In this document: piece by piece, positions 43,262 through 56,636 of the stretch
How positions within the stretch are numbered: position 1 is the stretch's first letter
How the letters are laid out: each line of letters begins with the position of its first letter
Assembly: GCA_026122225.1 (NCBI GenBank)
Contig: JANEZZ010001551.1
Span: 1,284,001 to 1,348,000 of the forward strand
Source of the DNA: Heloderma charlesbogerti
Lineage: Eukaryota > Chordata > Lepidosauria > Squamata > Helodermatidae
Direction of reading: 5' to 3'
Length of the DNA: 64,000 bases
Position numbers and translations under genes: made by a program
Notes under the pieces: model-generated
What the model was told of the DNA's origin: nothing
Seen by the model: the letters and a program-made list of their open reading frames with translations, nothing else
Databases searched by the model: none

Positions 43262-43565
43262 GTAATGAGTGTTAAGCATTATCTAGAGATTTCAATATAC
43301 TGTTCTATTTTTATTTATTATAGTTCTTTATATCCTCAATTAGATATGTCTTATTGGTAGAGCAGAAACCCCAACATTCATAAGGAAGGAAGTCTTTCTT
43401 ATCCCTTATAGACTACTGCTTAGATATCTGATTAAAACACATGCTTAATACATTTGGTCAGCTCAGCTTTAGAGCTACTGAGGTTCCGGGTTTGCTCTGT
43501 AAAGGATGGTCACATTCAGATGTAACAGCAAACCATGATTTGTTGTTATGAAAATGTACCATGGT

Positions 43566-45215
43566 TAGCTTTGGGTTCATTTCATTTCATTTGTTTCGTT
43601 TCTATACCGCCCAATAGCCAAAGCTCTCTGGGCTGTTCACAAAAATTACAACCCACAAATATAGGACAATAAAAACATAATACAAAATATTTAACATACA
43701 AAATGTTAAAACAATTTAAAGCAGCTAAAAACAATTACAATAAGAGACTGGAACCTGATAAAACAACTGAGCATAAATGCTCCATCATATGTTGTCAAAT
43801 GCCTAGGAGTAGAGGAAAGTCTTAACCTGGCACTGAAAACATGACAATGTTGGGACCAGGTGGACCTCAATGGGGAGAGCATTCCACAATTGGGGGGCTA
43901 CTACCAAGAAGGCCCTGTCCTTGTTGCTATCCTCCGAGCCTCTCTCAGATGAGGCACTTGGAGGAGGGCCTCAGGTTCATACCATGAGAGGTGCTCTTTC
44001 AGATATTGTGGTTCTGAGCTGTGTAAAGGTTTATAGGTTAAAACCAGCACCTTGAATTGGGCTTGGAAACATACAGGTAGCCAGTGCAAGTGGGCCAGAA
44101 TTGGTCTTACGAACTCAGACCTTCTGGTCCCTGCTATTGTTCTGGCTGCTACATTTTGCACAAACTGCAGCTTCTGAACAATCTTCAAGGGCAGCCTCAT
44201 ATAGAGCACATTGCAGTAATCTAACTTGGAGGTTACCAGAGCATAGACTACTGAAGTCCTATCCCTGTCCAAATAGGGGCGTAGCTGGGCCACCAGCTGA
44301 AGCTGGTAGAAGGCACTCCGTGCCACTGAAGCCACCTGAGCCTCAGGTGACAATGATGACTCTAGGAGAAGCCCTACTACAAATCTGCTCCTTCAAGGGG
44401 AGTGCAGTCCCATCCAGAACAGACTGAACACCCTCCACCCGGTCAGAAGAACCTCCCGCTAACAGCATCTCAGTCTTGTCTGGATTGAGCTTGGGCTTCA
44501 GTTTATTAGCCTTCTTCTAGACTGTTGTTGCAGCTAGGCACTGATCATATTCATCCATAGCCTCACCTGATGAACATGAAAAGGAGAAGTACAGCTGTGT
44601 GTCATCAGCATACTAATGGCAATGCACTCCAAAACTCTGGAACACCTCAGTCAACAGCTTCATATAGATGTTAGACAAAACTGACCCCTGTGGAGCCCCA
44701 TGCTGTAGAATCTACAGGACTGAGCAATGTACCCAAAGCACCACCTTCTGGAGCCAGCCATCCAAGTAGGAGCAGAACCACTGTAATGCACTATTTCCCA
44801 CTCCCAGCGTAGACAGAAGATTACCATGGTCGATGTTATCAAAAGTTGTCGAGAGAGCAAAAAAGAATCAACAGGCTCACACTCCCCCTGTCTCTCTCCT
44901 GACATAGGTCATCCTATAGGGAGACCAAGGCTGTTTTTGTGCCAGAACCTGGCCTGAACCCCTACTGAAATGGATCTAGATAACTGGTCTCATCCAAGAG
45001 TATCTGGAGCCGGTTGGCAACCCCCTGCTTAGGGACCGTGCCCAGGAAAGGAACACTAGCTATTGACTTAAGTTGTTAAGACCTTCTGGGTCCAGGGAGG
45101 ATTTCTTCAGGAGTGGCCTCACTGCTGCCTCTTTCAGGTAGCCTGGAACCACTCCCTCTCGCAAGGAGGCATTAATCACCTCCCTAGCCTGTGTACTTCC
45201 ATCTCCTTTTTCTAC
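43566..45215 (-). pseudogene. L2-type LINE, antisense, 5'-truncated and decayed
   Basis: The minus strand encodes the reverse-transcriptase C-terminal half: SKLDYCNVLYMRLPLKIVQK and AHLHWLPVCFQAQFKVLVLT in 43901-44353, with an earlier decayed core (a YADDTQ-type region about 44600, LDFSxAFDxIDH-type about 44850). The left edge has the L2 3' UTR words TATACCGCCCAATAGCCAAAG. Many frame breaks. Confidence 0.85.
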
Positions 45216-45907
45216 ACATTTTGTGTGCAAGGGGAGGAAATGTAAAGGTTCCAGTAATGGTTTGCAGCAAACGGCAGTTTTCAGTTTTCACTGAATATGG
45301 GAAACATGTTTGTACAAACAATCATTAATTAACAAAGATATCAAACCAGGATGTTATCTTTTTCATGTTTGTATGATTTTGTAGAATTGTTAATGTGAAA
45401 TGTGAAACACTTGACTAGATATGCTTCCAGAAATGGTAAATCTGGCTAGAAATCTTTCTGTTAAACTCATTGTATTAAGGGTTATAAATGCTCCTAATGT
45501 ATCTTCCAGCTTCTATGCAAATAGAAGGGCTAAAACTTCCATTTCTGAAATGAAGGATTGGAACTTGTGGATTTCTGATGAGAATCCATGAACCACATGC
45601 TGGTATTCTGAGGACAGCATATCACCTAAACTGTGGGGACTGATGTAAATCAAAGCAATTAAAATAAATGATTTAAATCAGCAAGTTAAGCAGTTACATC
45701 AAATTTTCCATTTTCCCCCAAATTTCATTTTCCCTAAACAATAGTGCAAATCTGAGCACTAAACTATGTTAATTTACAGCTTAGCAGAGGAATTCTTACA
45801 TTGTTATTTGATTCTTACAACCAGGCCATACATCTCTTTGTAGCACTATATACATTTTGCATCTTTCTTTATTTTAACCTAGAGTGGAATGCCTTTAAAA
45901 TATTCCA

Positions 45908-46055
45908 GTATAGCAAGGGTAGGTAACGTGATGCCCTCCAGATGTTTTGGACTACAACTGCTACAACAACCCCTGACCATTGGCCATGATGGCTGGGGCT
46001 TATGAGATTTGTAGTCCAAAACATCTGGGGGACACTAGCTTACCTACCCCTGCCA
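45908..46055. mobile_element. Palindromic hAT-like MITE (GTGCCCTCCAG family), copy 3
   Basis: CAAGGGTAGGTAACGTGATG pairs with AGCTTACCTACCCCTG. The core holds the same CTCCAGATGTTTTGGACTAC word and its inverse as the other copies. Confidence 0.75.
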
Positions 46056-46079
46056 TATAAGGTCTGCCATATGACCAGC

Positions 46080-46595
46080 AGCCATGACAGTTTGCGAGGA
46101 TACATATGGAACAGGTGTCTCCAATTTTTGTTTGGCCCTGTCCTCTGTGAGCAGATCTCAGTGTGCAGGCAGGATCATATAAGTGAAGATGGTCATTTAT
46201 ATAGCCTGGTTCCAAATCATTCAGGGATTTGAATATTAATGACAGCACTTTGAATTGGGCTCAGAAGTGTGTAGGCAGCCAGTGAGGTTTGTGCAAAATT
46301 GGTGCAGTACATTCAAATTTGTTGGCCCCTGCCAGCAACAAATAGTTGGCATTTCCGAGACATTTTCAGAAGCAGCCCTATAAAAAAGCACATTACAGTA
46401 ACCTTGTTTGGTGTTGACTAGAGTATGGATAATTGAGGCTAAGTCTGACTGCTCCAGCTATGGCCACATCTAGTTAACCAGCTAGTCCTGATGAAAAGCA
46501 CTCCTGGCTGCTGCTGCCATGTGGCTATCTCCAGAGAGTAATGAGACCAAAAGCACCCCCAGGCTGAATACCTGATCCTTCAGGAGAAGTATGTA
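46080..46595 (-). mobile_element. L2-type LINE 3' fragment, antisense
   Basis: The minus strand reads LIFKSLNDLEPGYINDHLHL and further upstream degraded reverse-transcriptase sequence. It lies head-to-head with the sense L2 that follows. Confidence 0.7.
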
Positions 46596-46599
46596 AATT

Positions 46600-48000
46600 A
46601 GTCTTTGCAAGGCACTTTGCAGATAAAGTCACTCATATCCATTTCAACTTAGATGCTGCAGTTAGGGCAGTACCAGGAGATGTGTCTTTGGCACCTGCTT
46701 GATCAGTTCAGTTGACCATGTTCCAGTTTGTTAGCCCAGAGATGTGGACAGGATTCTTAGAGAGGTCAAGCCTCTTACATGAGCACTTGACTGTTTCCCA
46801 TCCTGGATAATAAGAGCAGCCAGAGGTGGACTGGGTGGGCGGCAGAAACGGTAAATGACTCCTTGTGGGTGGGCGTTTTTCCTGCATTTTTGTAAGAGAC
46901 TGTGGTGACACAGTTACTGAAAAAAAAATTCCCTTAGTCCCACCATACTGGACAATTTCTGACCACTCTCAAATATTCCATTCTTGGGCAAGGGACTTGA
47001 GCATGTGGTGGCTTCTCAGCACCTGGTTCTCCTGGATGAAACAGATTATCTTGATCCATTTCAGTCCAAATTTAGACCCAGTTTTCAGACTGAGATGGCT
47101 TTGGTGGATGACCTGCACTGGGAACTTGATATGGGGTGCATCCCTGTGGGTTTTGCTGGACCTCTCAGTGGCTTTTGATACCATTGACCATGGTATCTCT
47201 CTGGGCCAGCTCACCGGGATGGGATTGGGGGCATGATGGCTTCAGTGCTTCCTAGAAGGCTGGCTTCAGAAGGTGGTGCTGGGGGTCTCCTGTTCAATGC
47301 CTTGGCCATTGACCTATGGTGCCCTCAGGGTTCACTCTTGTCCCCCTTGCTGTTTAACATCTTCCTGAAACTTCTGGGGGAAGTCAGTTGGGGTTTTGGA
47401 GTTTAATTTCACTAATATGTGGATAACACTCAATTCTATCTCTCCTTTCCATCTCAATACATGGCGACTGTCGAGGTCCTGAATCATTGCCTGGAGAAGG
47501 TAATGGACAGGATGTAAGCTAACAAATTGAAATTGAATCTAGACAAGACAGATGTTCATAGTCAGTAGAGCTGACCTGGGCATCCAGAGTTAAGGCTGGG
47601 TCCAGGAGAAACGCTAAACTACGAACCTGAGTTTTCAAGGGGAGTGCTACCCCATCCAATACGGGTGGAACCCCAGTTCCCAGGTCAGTAGGACTGTGAT
47701 GTGGATGCCTAGGTCTCAGCTGTGATGAGAAGTGCCTTTGCCCACCTGAGGCTGATGCACCATCTGTGTTCATTCCTGGAGAATACAGATATGGCCAAGA
47801 CTGCAATGTACTTTACATAGAGCTGCCTTTGAAGGGTATTTGGAAACTTCAGTCCATCCTGAAGGAGGTGGCCCAGTTGTTAATAGTGGTTGTGTTTAGG
47901 GAGCATGTGACTCCCTTGTTGAAACCACAGCACTGGCTTCTGATCTGTTTCTTGGTACAATTAAAAGACCTGGTTCACATGATCAAAATACGTTAATAAT
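46600..48000 (+). pseudogene. L2-type LINE, sense, with an internal inversion
   Basis: The plus strand shows LDLSVAFDTIDHGISLGQLT (about 47155-47215), a degraded catalytic region (YVDNTQFY where YADDTQLY is expected, about 47415), ANKLKLNLDKTDV (about 47517-47555) and later LPLKGIWKLQSILKEVAQLL. The piece 47571-47688 is in the opposite orientation. Many stops; not functional. Confidence 0.8.
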
Positions 48001-49869
48001 AAGGCTAAGCTATGGTGGCTTCATGACTTCAATACAATTACCCCACCCCACCCCACCCGACCCACCTTATGCATAACATCTGTTCTGATGAAGAAGTCTG
48101 GATCTGGAGAGTGAAAGGCTTGCTCACAGTATTATACCATTTTTAGTTGATCCTAGTATTGTCTTAACATGGATTTTAGTATTTTTTGTTATGGACCAGT
48201 ACGTCTTGCTTTGTTTCTTTTTATCCAAAATTCACCACTGGGCAATACCTTTATTAAGACCAACCAAATGCCACAAAAGTGTGTACAAGCTTTTGAGTTT
48301 TCCATAACTCTTCATCAGGCACAAAAAGCAGGGGGTGGAGGAAACACAAATATTCAAAGATTAGGCCAGATGTTGTGCCCATGAGGTCTGCAGCTTAGAC
48401 TCATTGTCAAGATGCTGATTGGAGACTGAATGAATTAGTCACTAGGAGGTGTTAGTATCAGATTATACCTAGCATTCTGGGACAAAGAAGCAATGGCTGT
48501 CCTCCATTTCTGAAAACATAAATGCCGGCTGTAACTGGGATCTGTCTCTTGCTGTGGGTGCAAAACTCAGGTTCCTGGGTAGGCAGAGAGCAGAAGTAAA
48601 GAGAAACATGGCAATCTTTATATTAATTTAAGGTGGTATACTAAGTTAGAAAGTCAGTTGAAGCTAAATTGTGTAGTAATATCTAGTTGATGGAGAGAAG
48701 AGAACCCTCAAAATGCAGTCCCCATTCAGGTGGTAGAAAATCATCTTCCTCTGGTGGTAGATTCCACTCTGACAGCTTTTTTTCTCATTTGTTTGTGTTT
48801 TATAACTCCAGGGAGTACCTTCCCTTCTCGATGATACCTGATACATATTATTAATGCACATACCCAACCTCCGAAGTGGTTAATATGGGAAAGCCTTACC
48901 GCTTGTTAAGCCTCCCCCCCACAGCCATTATAATGTGTGGCAGTTAAAGATCACACCACACTTTCATTAATACAGATAACTGAGCAAATCTGTGGTAGAA
49001 AACCCTGCCACTTGATAAACTGATCATTTGGATTTTTAGTGTGTTACTGTCTTAACTTTGTTTGTAATTGTGGTTGCTTGTCACTGGCACTAGTGAATAC
49101 ACCTTACACTTTTATAATACTCTTTTGAGTTACAGCTTTTTCATATTTATTTCTAGCAACCTTTAACCATTATTGATTGTACTTCTCATATCTCCTCTCC
49201 ACTTATATAGTTTGGTATTGCACAGATCTTAAATTGTATTGTAACATCAGGAAATTTTAATAGCATATATTTTGGAATTTAAAAATGGCTATTCCCAGTG
49301 GAATTAAATAAAAGTGAAAATGAATGTCATTAATTGATAATTAACAGTTGTAAAACTACTGTATGTTTAGCGTGCTGTGGGTGGCAGTATTGGATAAATA
49401 TTCTATTCTCTGTTGTTTAGGTTGTGTTACCAAATTTTGAAAATAATCTGTCATACTGTAATAATTGTAAAGTGTTAGTTAAGATCTTGATTTCATTTCT
49501 TGAGTCAAAACCTTAATTAGTAGCAATTAATTCCACCCACCACCCCCTGGTATCTTGGGATCCACTGGTTACTGTTCTTTGCTGCCACAGTTCTGATTTT
49601 TTTTTTTTTAAATGTGGATAGTAAAGGGATTGATTTGGCTGGAAACTAGGTTTGATTATCATAAGTGATATTATGCAACTATAAAACAAGGATTTATGTA
49701 CATTTGTGAATTTAAACTTAAAGTTTCTATTTTGAAAATCCTATGGTTTTGAGTGTTAGATTTCAGGTATATATATTTAAGAGAGCTTTGCTTTGAAGTT
49801 TGGCTGCACAATCTTGACTTTGAAATGTTAGTTTTATAGGTAAGGCCGCGCACACACACACACACCCCT

Positions 49870-50580
49870 TGACTGACCAGGAAAGAAATTTTGAGATCAT
49901 GGTGGATAGTTAAATGAAAACATCGACTCAGGATGCTGTGGTGCTGAAGAAAACAAATTCCGTGCTGGCTATGATTGAAAAGGGATTGGAAATAAAACAG
50001 CCAGTATAATAATGCTCTTATATAAATCCATAGTGCAGTTACATCTGGAAAACTGTGTGCATTTCTGAATGCCAAGCTGGGAACGTTTTTAGAAAAGGGT
50101 AACCAAGATGATCAAGGAGTTGGAGCATCTTCCCTATCTAGAAAGAGTAAAGTGTTTGGACTTTTTAGCATAGAAAAAAGATGACTAGGGTGTGGAGCTA
50201 GAGGGATATGATAGACTATGTCAGAGAAAGGTTTAGAATTATGCATGGTGTGGAGAGAATAGTTGGAGATTTTTTTCATAATACTATAACTCATCTGACT
50301 GTAGATTCAGAACAGGTAAAAAATCATACAATACATGGTTAATGGAGCTTGCTGCCTTACAATGTGGTGATGGCCACAGGTTTAAAAAGAGATTAGCAGA
50401 TTTATGGAGTGACAGGAGTATCAGTGGGTATCGGCCATGATACCTAAGTGGAACTTTTCTGGTTCAGAGGCAGTATTTTTCTAGTTGCTGAAACCTGGCA
50501 AACAATGGATAAGGGCTGTTGCCTTCATGCCCTGCTGACTGGGCACTGTTGGGATGCTGGACTAAATGGAACCAGAAACA
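49870..50580 (+). mobile_element. CR1/L3-type LINE 3' fragment, sense
   Basis: Recognised phrases of the reptile repeat: GAAAAGGGATTGGAAATAAAA, ATAATGCTCTTATATAAATC, AAGATGATCAAGG, AAATTATGCATGGTGTGGAG, ending GGATGCTGGACTAAATGGA. Reading frame is lost. The LINE clade is assigned from memory of the family tail. Confidence 0.55.
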
Positions 50581-52419
50581 CTCTTACTTTTTTAATGTTA
50601 AATTGGCCCCACCCAATGCTTGATATTTTAGTAAATGTTGAATAAACTACTGTTTGTTTTTCTGTGGTGAAAGATAGTAGTTACATTACTGAATGTTACT
50701 GTTTGAGACCATGTGTTAGGTGCATATTTGCAATGGATGGATGTAGTTAACTGGAATATTATTATTTTCAGTATTTTGCAAAATTTGCCCACAGAATTGC
50801 TTACTGTTTTGCTAATAAGTGTCTAATAAGCTATGCATAGTGCTCCAAAATAGAAGGATTTTTTTTACTCTTTCAGATGGTGCACCCAATGCTTAGCTTT
50901 TCACAGAATCTTTTCAAGTTCTTCCTTAACCTATCTTGCTAAAATGGATGTGGTAGAGGCTACATTTCCTTCAAGGAGCATTATTTCATGAACTTCTAAC
51001 TTCATCACCAAGCATGTATCTGGAATCTTTTGCCCTCCCCCTAAATATAGATGGAAGGTCAGTTAAATATTGTTGCTGAAGGGCTGACTTATCAAAGACT
51101 AAAGATTTGACTTGCCAACATAGGATGAATGTAGTTTGAGCTTTGCAACTCAATGGCATGCTTGTGAATATTTTTGGCATTTGTGTCCCACCACAATGAA
51201 GCATTATTTCGTGTAAAAGCTGAGGGAGAGACTCCCACTGAGCAGAAGACACTGACATTTGTCTTATATGTCATATCCTTGGCACTGGGGTTTACTTACA
51301 ATGCAGAGCAACTTTGTCTTGGATGACTATAAATAGCTTTTTGACTTCATCCAGCCAAAAGAGAATTGCTGTTGATTAGTAAAAGGTATTGCAATATAAA
51401 GGAGTGAGGGTTTTTGGCTTGGTTTTTAATACAAGACAGATCTCTTGGCTGCTCGCATATTTTTAAGACTTTCAGACCTTGAAAGTTCATTGGCTAGATT
51501 TCAGGAGCAAACATGCTTGCTCATTTATTCTGTGCTATGGTGGTTCGCTTTCCTAGAATCCTAAATTGTGTTTGGCTTTTAAAATATAGTCGCTTATTTA
51601 TGGGGTGGTATCATCCTTTTCTGTACAGAGCATGTAGGATCTACCTGTCAGTGGAAAAGAGAAAGGATATCAAAGCATTCCATGCTTAGGGGTGAATTTG
51701 TAATGTAATCCAGTGAAATATTTAAAGAGCCCCTTTTCTTTTCAATTTCAGTTGTTCACAGGTCTTAATTGATATGACATGGGAGAGAGCTACCTTCCTG
51801 TCGGAACTTTTCAAAATAAGTTTGAGCTCTAGAAAAGGGAGATTATAGCTGTAGTCATAAATACACTTAACTTGGAGTAAGGCCTATTGAATGTAATGAG
51901 ATGTACTTCTGAGTAAACTTTAAAATTGCACTGTAATAAAAGAATTCTCCACCTGAAACTCCTTCACACTCTGACTTGAGAATATCCTCAGTATAGTTAC
52001 TTCTGTATGCCATTTTTTAACCAGACCTAGTACATTTCTATAAAACAATTCTTAGAAGAAATGACATATTTCAATGTCAGTACCTAGTAAACATCTGTAA
52101 AATAAAACATGTTTGAACTAATACATTTCAGTTGGCTGTAAAATACCTGAAGAATTTGGGTTCTGGTGGGTTTTGGTTGATACTTGGTTTGGTAGGGTAA
52201 GGGTGAAAATTCTCTGCTCCATGTCCTATCAAGGCTCTCTCCTTTATGGAAGAGGCCATGTTACAAGGCCTCTCTAGATTTGGAAGAAGCTGGGTTCATA
52301 TGACAAGGGATGCTTTATAAGGTATGTCAGGCCTACCCCATTGACCACTTTATGGTAATTAATCATCACACTGAATTGTACCCAGAAGGTAATAGGCTGC
52401 TAGTACGATTGTAGATCTA

Positions 52420-52712
52420 GGGTGGGATCTAGTGGTGACTTAACTCTGGTGGTGAGCACCGCCAGTTCCCGGTGGGTACGTGGCCCTTACCACCGGTGGT
52501 GATGTAGTGCTTCCAGGGGCAAGCCCCCAAATTACTGGAAACACACGTTTCTGGAAGGGCAGGTTGCACCTTCCAGAAACTTTTGTTTCTGGTCGTTTGG
52601 AACCTTGCCCTTGGAAGTGCTACATCACCACGGATGGCGGTAGGGGCCGCGTGCTCTCACTGGGTACGGCAGTGCTTGCCTCAAGTGGTAGGTCACCACT
52701 GGATTGTATCCC
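52420..52712. mobile_element. Long palindromic MITE, 293 bp
   Basis: GGGTGGGATCTAGTGGTGAC pairs with GTCACCACTGGATTGTATCCC. Further in, ACCACCGGTGGTGATGTAG, TGCTTCCAGGGGCAAG, ACGTTTCTGGAAGG each have an inverse partner on the right. Flanks share TA (CTA / TAG). GC-rich compared with its surroundings. Confidence 0.75.
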
Positions 52713-53050
52713 TAGTCTCCCCCTTCCTCTCCAAGTGGTGGTCTGCTATGTTTTTGCACCAGCTACAGCATCAGTATTTCTTAAGGGCAGCTTCTTCTAC
52801 AGTACATCACAGCAGATAGTGTTTTAGTTTATGAAGACATGACTGTCAAATTCTTACTCTGTAAGAAAGATTTTGGATGCATATGAGGTATAATGGATGT
52901 CAGCCACTCATCTACCACACAACTCCCATCTTTACTCCTGGTAGCAGCATTGATTCCAGGTATATCCTAAGGCTGCAGATTATGGTTAAAGCATTGGTAT
53001 GAACCATATCACATGCAAATTCCCCTTACTGATCATAATGGCAATTAAGA

Positions 53051-53190
53051 GTTACAGTGCCACCGGTTTTAACAGTAGTTAATGCTAACTAGGGTTTGCT
53101 CTTAACCAGGCTTAAAGCTAGTTAAAACTCTTGTTTAAGAGTGAGTTCTACTTAGCGTTAAATATCATTAACAGTACCAATGTAATATTT
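53051..53190. mobile_element. Palindromic TTAAC-rich MITE
   Basis: GTTACAGTGCCACCGG, TAACAGTAGTTAATGCTAA and TTTGCTCTTAA at the left pair imperfectly with TTAAGAGTGAG, TTAGCGTTAAATATCATTAA and CAGTACCAATGTAAT at the right. Confidence 0.55.
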
Positions 53191-54846
53191 AACCACTGTT
53201 AAGGCTAACAGGGATAATTTGTATGCGATTCCCTCGGACTGGCACAATAATACTACTTGCCAGAAGATGGCACTGTTTATGCTTACACTAGACATTCTAG
53301 AGAAGGCTTCCTCAGAGACTTCAGGGAAGCACTGACACTAGGTTAAAAAAGATTAAGTTTTATTAGATTTAATTTTCAGTTTTGTCACTTAATAGATTAA
53401 ATGAGAAATAACGTTGTAGCTCATGAATAGGCTTTTACATTACTGAGGTTGGTTCATATTTTCCAAGATGGTCTCTATTAAATGGTGGTAAATTCCCATT
53501 GAACTTGTTGCACAGTTAATAATAAGACAGTATTGCATGTCTTTGTCCTTTGTAACATCCTGACAGATACAATTTTTTCTGTTATCATTTCTTTCATAAA
53601 TAATTATTCTATCTAGCAAGGCTTTTTGACCAAATTATTGATACCGAATCATATCATTTGAGACTGTGGTCATTAGGATGGTTTCCCAACTTATTAATCT
53701 AAATATTTTCTTACTGAAACACTGAGCTTTATTTTCAGAACTGGCATGAAACTACTAAGAAAATCAAGGCTGTAAAGGTAGTAGTTTCTTGCACTGCATT
53801 TTATATGAAAACATAGAAAATAATTGATGCTGCATTGCATTACAGCCAATCTTTGAAAGCTTTCACTCAATAAAAGAGGCTGTATCCAAATAAAGCTTTC
53901 TGGTGTTAGGATGTCAGCAGCGTGCTGCAGATTGGGCTTTCACTGTCCAATCGGAGTGGTATATATTTTTTTCTCATTACGATCCATGTTAGCTAGTGGT
54001 TTGTACTGATAAGCTGGAAATAGAGAGTACTAAACAGTTGTCTTTTACTTACCATAAAGGCTTGGTGGGTCGTCATACAAAAAATCCCAGGTACAGCATA
54101 TTTTTAAAATAATTTTGATGTATGTAAGTTGTGGAAGTTGCTTCCCTATATGTGGAAAGGTCTTCCAGAAAGGAGGCTAAGTTGGAGCGGGGGACATGAT
54201 GTTCTATTTTGCAGCTGCTGCTGCTGCCCTTTCAAAATTACACTTTGGGAGATAGGCACATACAGATAAGTTAGAAAACTGCATGCTTTCTGGAATTGTG
54301 AGGCGAGTATTGGATATAAAGTGTGTTGGCTTTCACATAAAAGGCAACATCCTTGTTATTGCATAATTCTAGCAGTGTATAGCAGTGTGTGCATTATGTA
54401 CTATATTTATTTCTATAGCACCTATTGATGACCTTTCTCATCCTACTGCTGCTTGGGAATTAATATATTCAGAAGTAAAATAGAGTGCTTGTGGCTCTTA
54501 TGTATGCAGCCTGTGGTTCTTATATATAGCCTACAGCGAGTATGACGTCATGGAACTCACCTTAGTGCTATTTGAAATGGCTTAAAGGTCTTGACAGGAA
54601 TCATGTACGTGATTTAAATTATGAATTTTGATTCTGTGTGATTAGAGAACTAAGACATAACATTATGTTTTGGTTTTTACAGCTTGCTGTGGCATAGGCC
54701 AAATGTTTTTGTTATTTTTAAGTGACAGAGGGATTATTCAGTCTCTCAAAAACTGTCCACTTAGCTGGTGTCAACACACATCAGATGGTTTGTAGAAATT
54801 GTCTGATGGTTATTGCAGCAGATAGTGTTATGGTGTTCTTATATAT

Positions 54847-54983
54847 CAGCCTTCCCCAACCTGGTTCCCTCCAGGTGCTTTGGACTTCAACTCCCATCAG
54901 CTCCAGCCAGCATGGCAAATGGTCAGGAATTCTGGGAGTTGTACTCCAAAACATCTGGAGGATACCAAGTTGGGGAAGGTTAT
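54847..54983. mobile_element. Palindromic hAT-like MITE (GTGCCCTCCAG family), copy 4
   Basis: CAGCCTTCCCCAACCTGG pairs with CCAAGTTGGGGAAGGTT. The right arm contains TTCTGGGAGTTGTACT, a ZNF143/THAP11-like motif. Confidence 0.78.
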
Positions 54984-56636
54984 ATGGTCACTAAGAAATG
55001 TTTGTAAGAATTGATGTTGAGTGGAGAAATGAGACAAATATTTAAAATGTATTGGTTCCCCCCCCTTTACATTTTGAGATAGAGAGAGACTTGCAGATTA
55101 TAAATCCAGAAACCTTGATTCTTTGAACCTAGTCTTCTTTAATTTTAAAACCATTAAATTCAACCTTCTCTTTCAGTTTACAGGTTTTTGTAGGTTTTGC
55201 ATTTGACGCAATAAGGCATTTGCTAGGACTTGTTAGTTGTAATTGATTGATGTTAATTTTTCATGGTATAATTAGGTTTGTGTAGGATTACAAGAACGAT
55301 TTACTGTCCAGCTCCACATATCTTCTTTGGACTTGTCAGCTTTCAAAAACTTCTGGATTACAGAGTGAACCACTGAGCTACACAAACTGCTGATCTATGT
55401 GAACAGTACATGAAGGATCAACTCTTCCCGCTCCCTTCTTTTCAAAGACCAGACTATAACAGAAAAGTGTACATTAAAGCCATTTCATAAATGACATTTT
55501 CCTTAACCTCTGATTAGAAAAAAAAACCTGTACTCAGTAATGTATAGAGAGCATGCGCATGTCTATTTTACTGCGAGTACATATGCTCAGAGAAAATCCT
55601 GATTTTCCAGTAACTTTAAGGTCTACAACCAGCAGCTTCTGGTTGCTTGGCTGCATCTCTGGTTCTGCCTTACATTTTTTTTAGTTTCTGCTGTATTGGG
55701 TCATCTCAAAATGGAAAGTTTAAAAAGAAGAGGATGCATTTATTGTTGAGCAAAGAAAAATCCCTAATGGAGAGAGAACTTTTTTCACTTACAATTCACT
55801 TGCTTAACTCCTGGCTCAAGCCACAAGGACCGTGTTTCATCTGCCAGAAAAAAAACTTTCTCTCTTGAAGCTTGGAACTGTTCAGACTGTTAACCAAGGA
55901 CTGTTGATGCCAAAAATCTGTTTCCTTCAGTATTTGATACCAAGTTAGATCTGTTAGATGCATGTTGTAATTTTGTGGTGAAACTTTTTTAAAAGCAAGT
56001 ATTCTATGCAAATAAACTGGGAAGACTAACCTTATTCTCATTTTAAAAGGTTGGGAAAACAGAGTGAAATTCTGGGTTTGAAACTTTAGGATTGCAACTT
56101 TCTGAAGAGAGACAGTATTTCAGTTTGGTTTACAGGCAAACCACCATTACACACCAACTACTAATGGATTCCAGGTTGAGCTCCTTGCAAAGGTAGATTC
56201 AGAGCTGCCAAGGTTGCATATTAATAAGAAATAGCCATTTTAATTCTGCTTCTTTTGTATACTTTTCTCAACTCCTGAAATAAAGTGGGTGACACCCTTT
56301 TACAGCCAAAAAGTATAAAATGGATAAGAGTAAGAACTGCTTTCCCTCAGATGAAAATTGCCCCCTCTTAATGTCATTGATTTGGGTGTGTCTCCTGAAT
56401 GAAGGAGGCAAGCATGGAGCAATGACTGGTGCTCAGATGTAATATGCAGCATTTTTGGAGAGTAGGCAGTTTTGCTACATTTTGCATATGATACAGCTGC
56501 AGATATTGTAGATGCACTTCAGTATTACCTGCCTCCACTAGAGGAAGGAGGTAATGCTAGAGCAGTAAATCATACAAAAACACAGCAGGTAGCCTCATCT
56601 GTGGGTGGGTACCTCTGTCTGTGGGAAGACTGATAG

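Noticed and set aside
48205..48320. CAAGCTTTTGAGTTTTCC...CTTCATCAGG stretch resembling a known retroelement terminal phrase
   Set aside because: The phrase is familiar from vertebrate repeats but the family could not be named and ends could not be placed.
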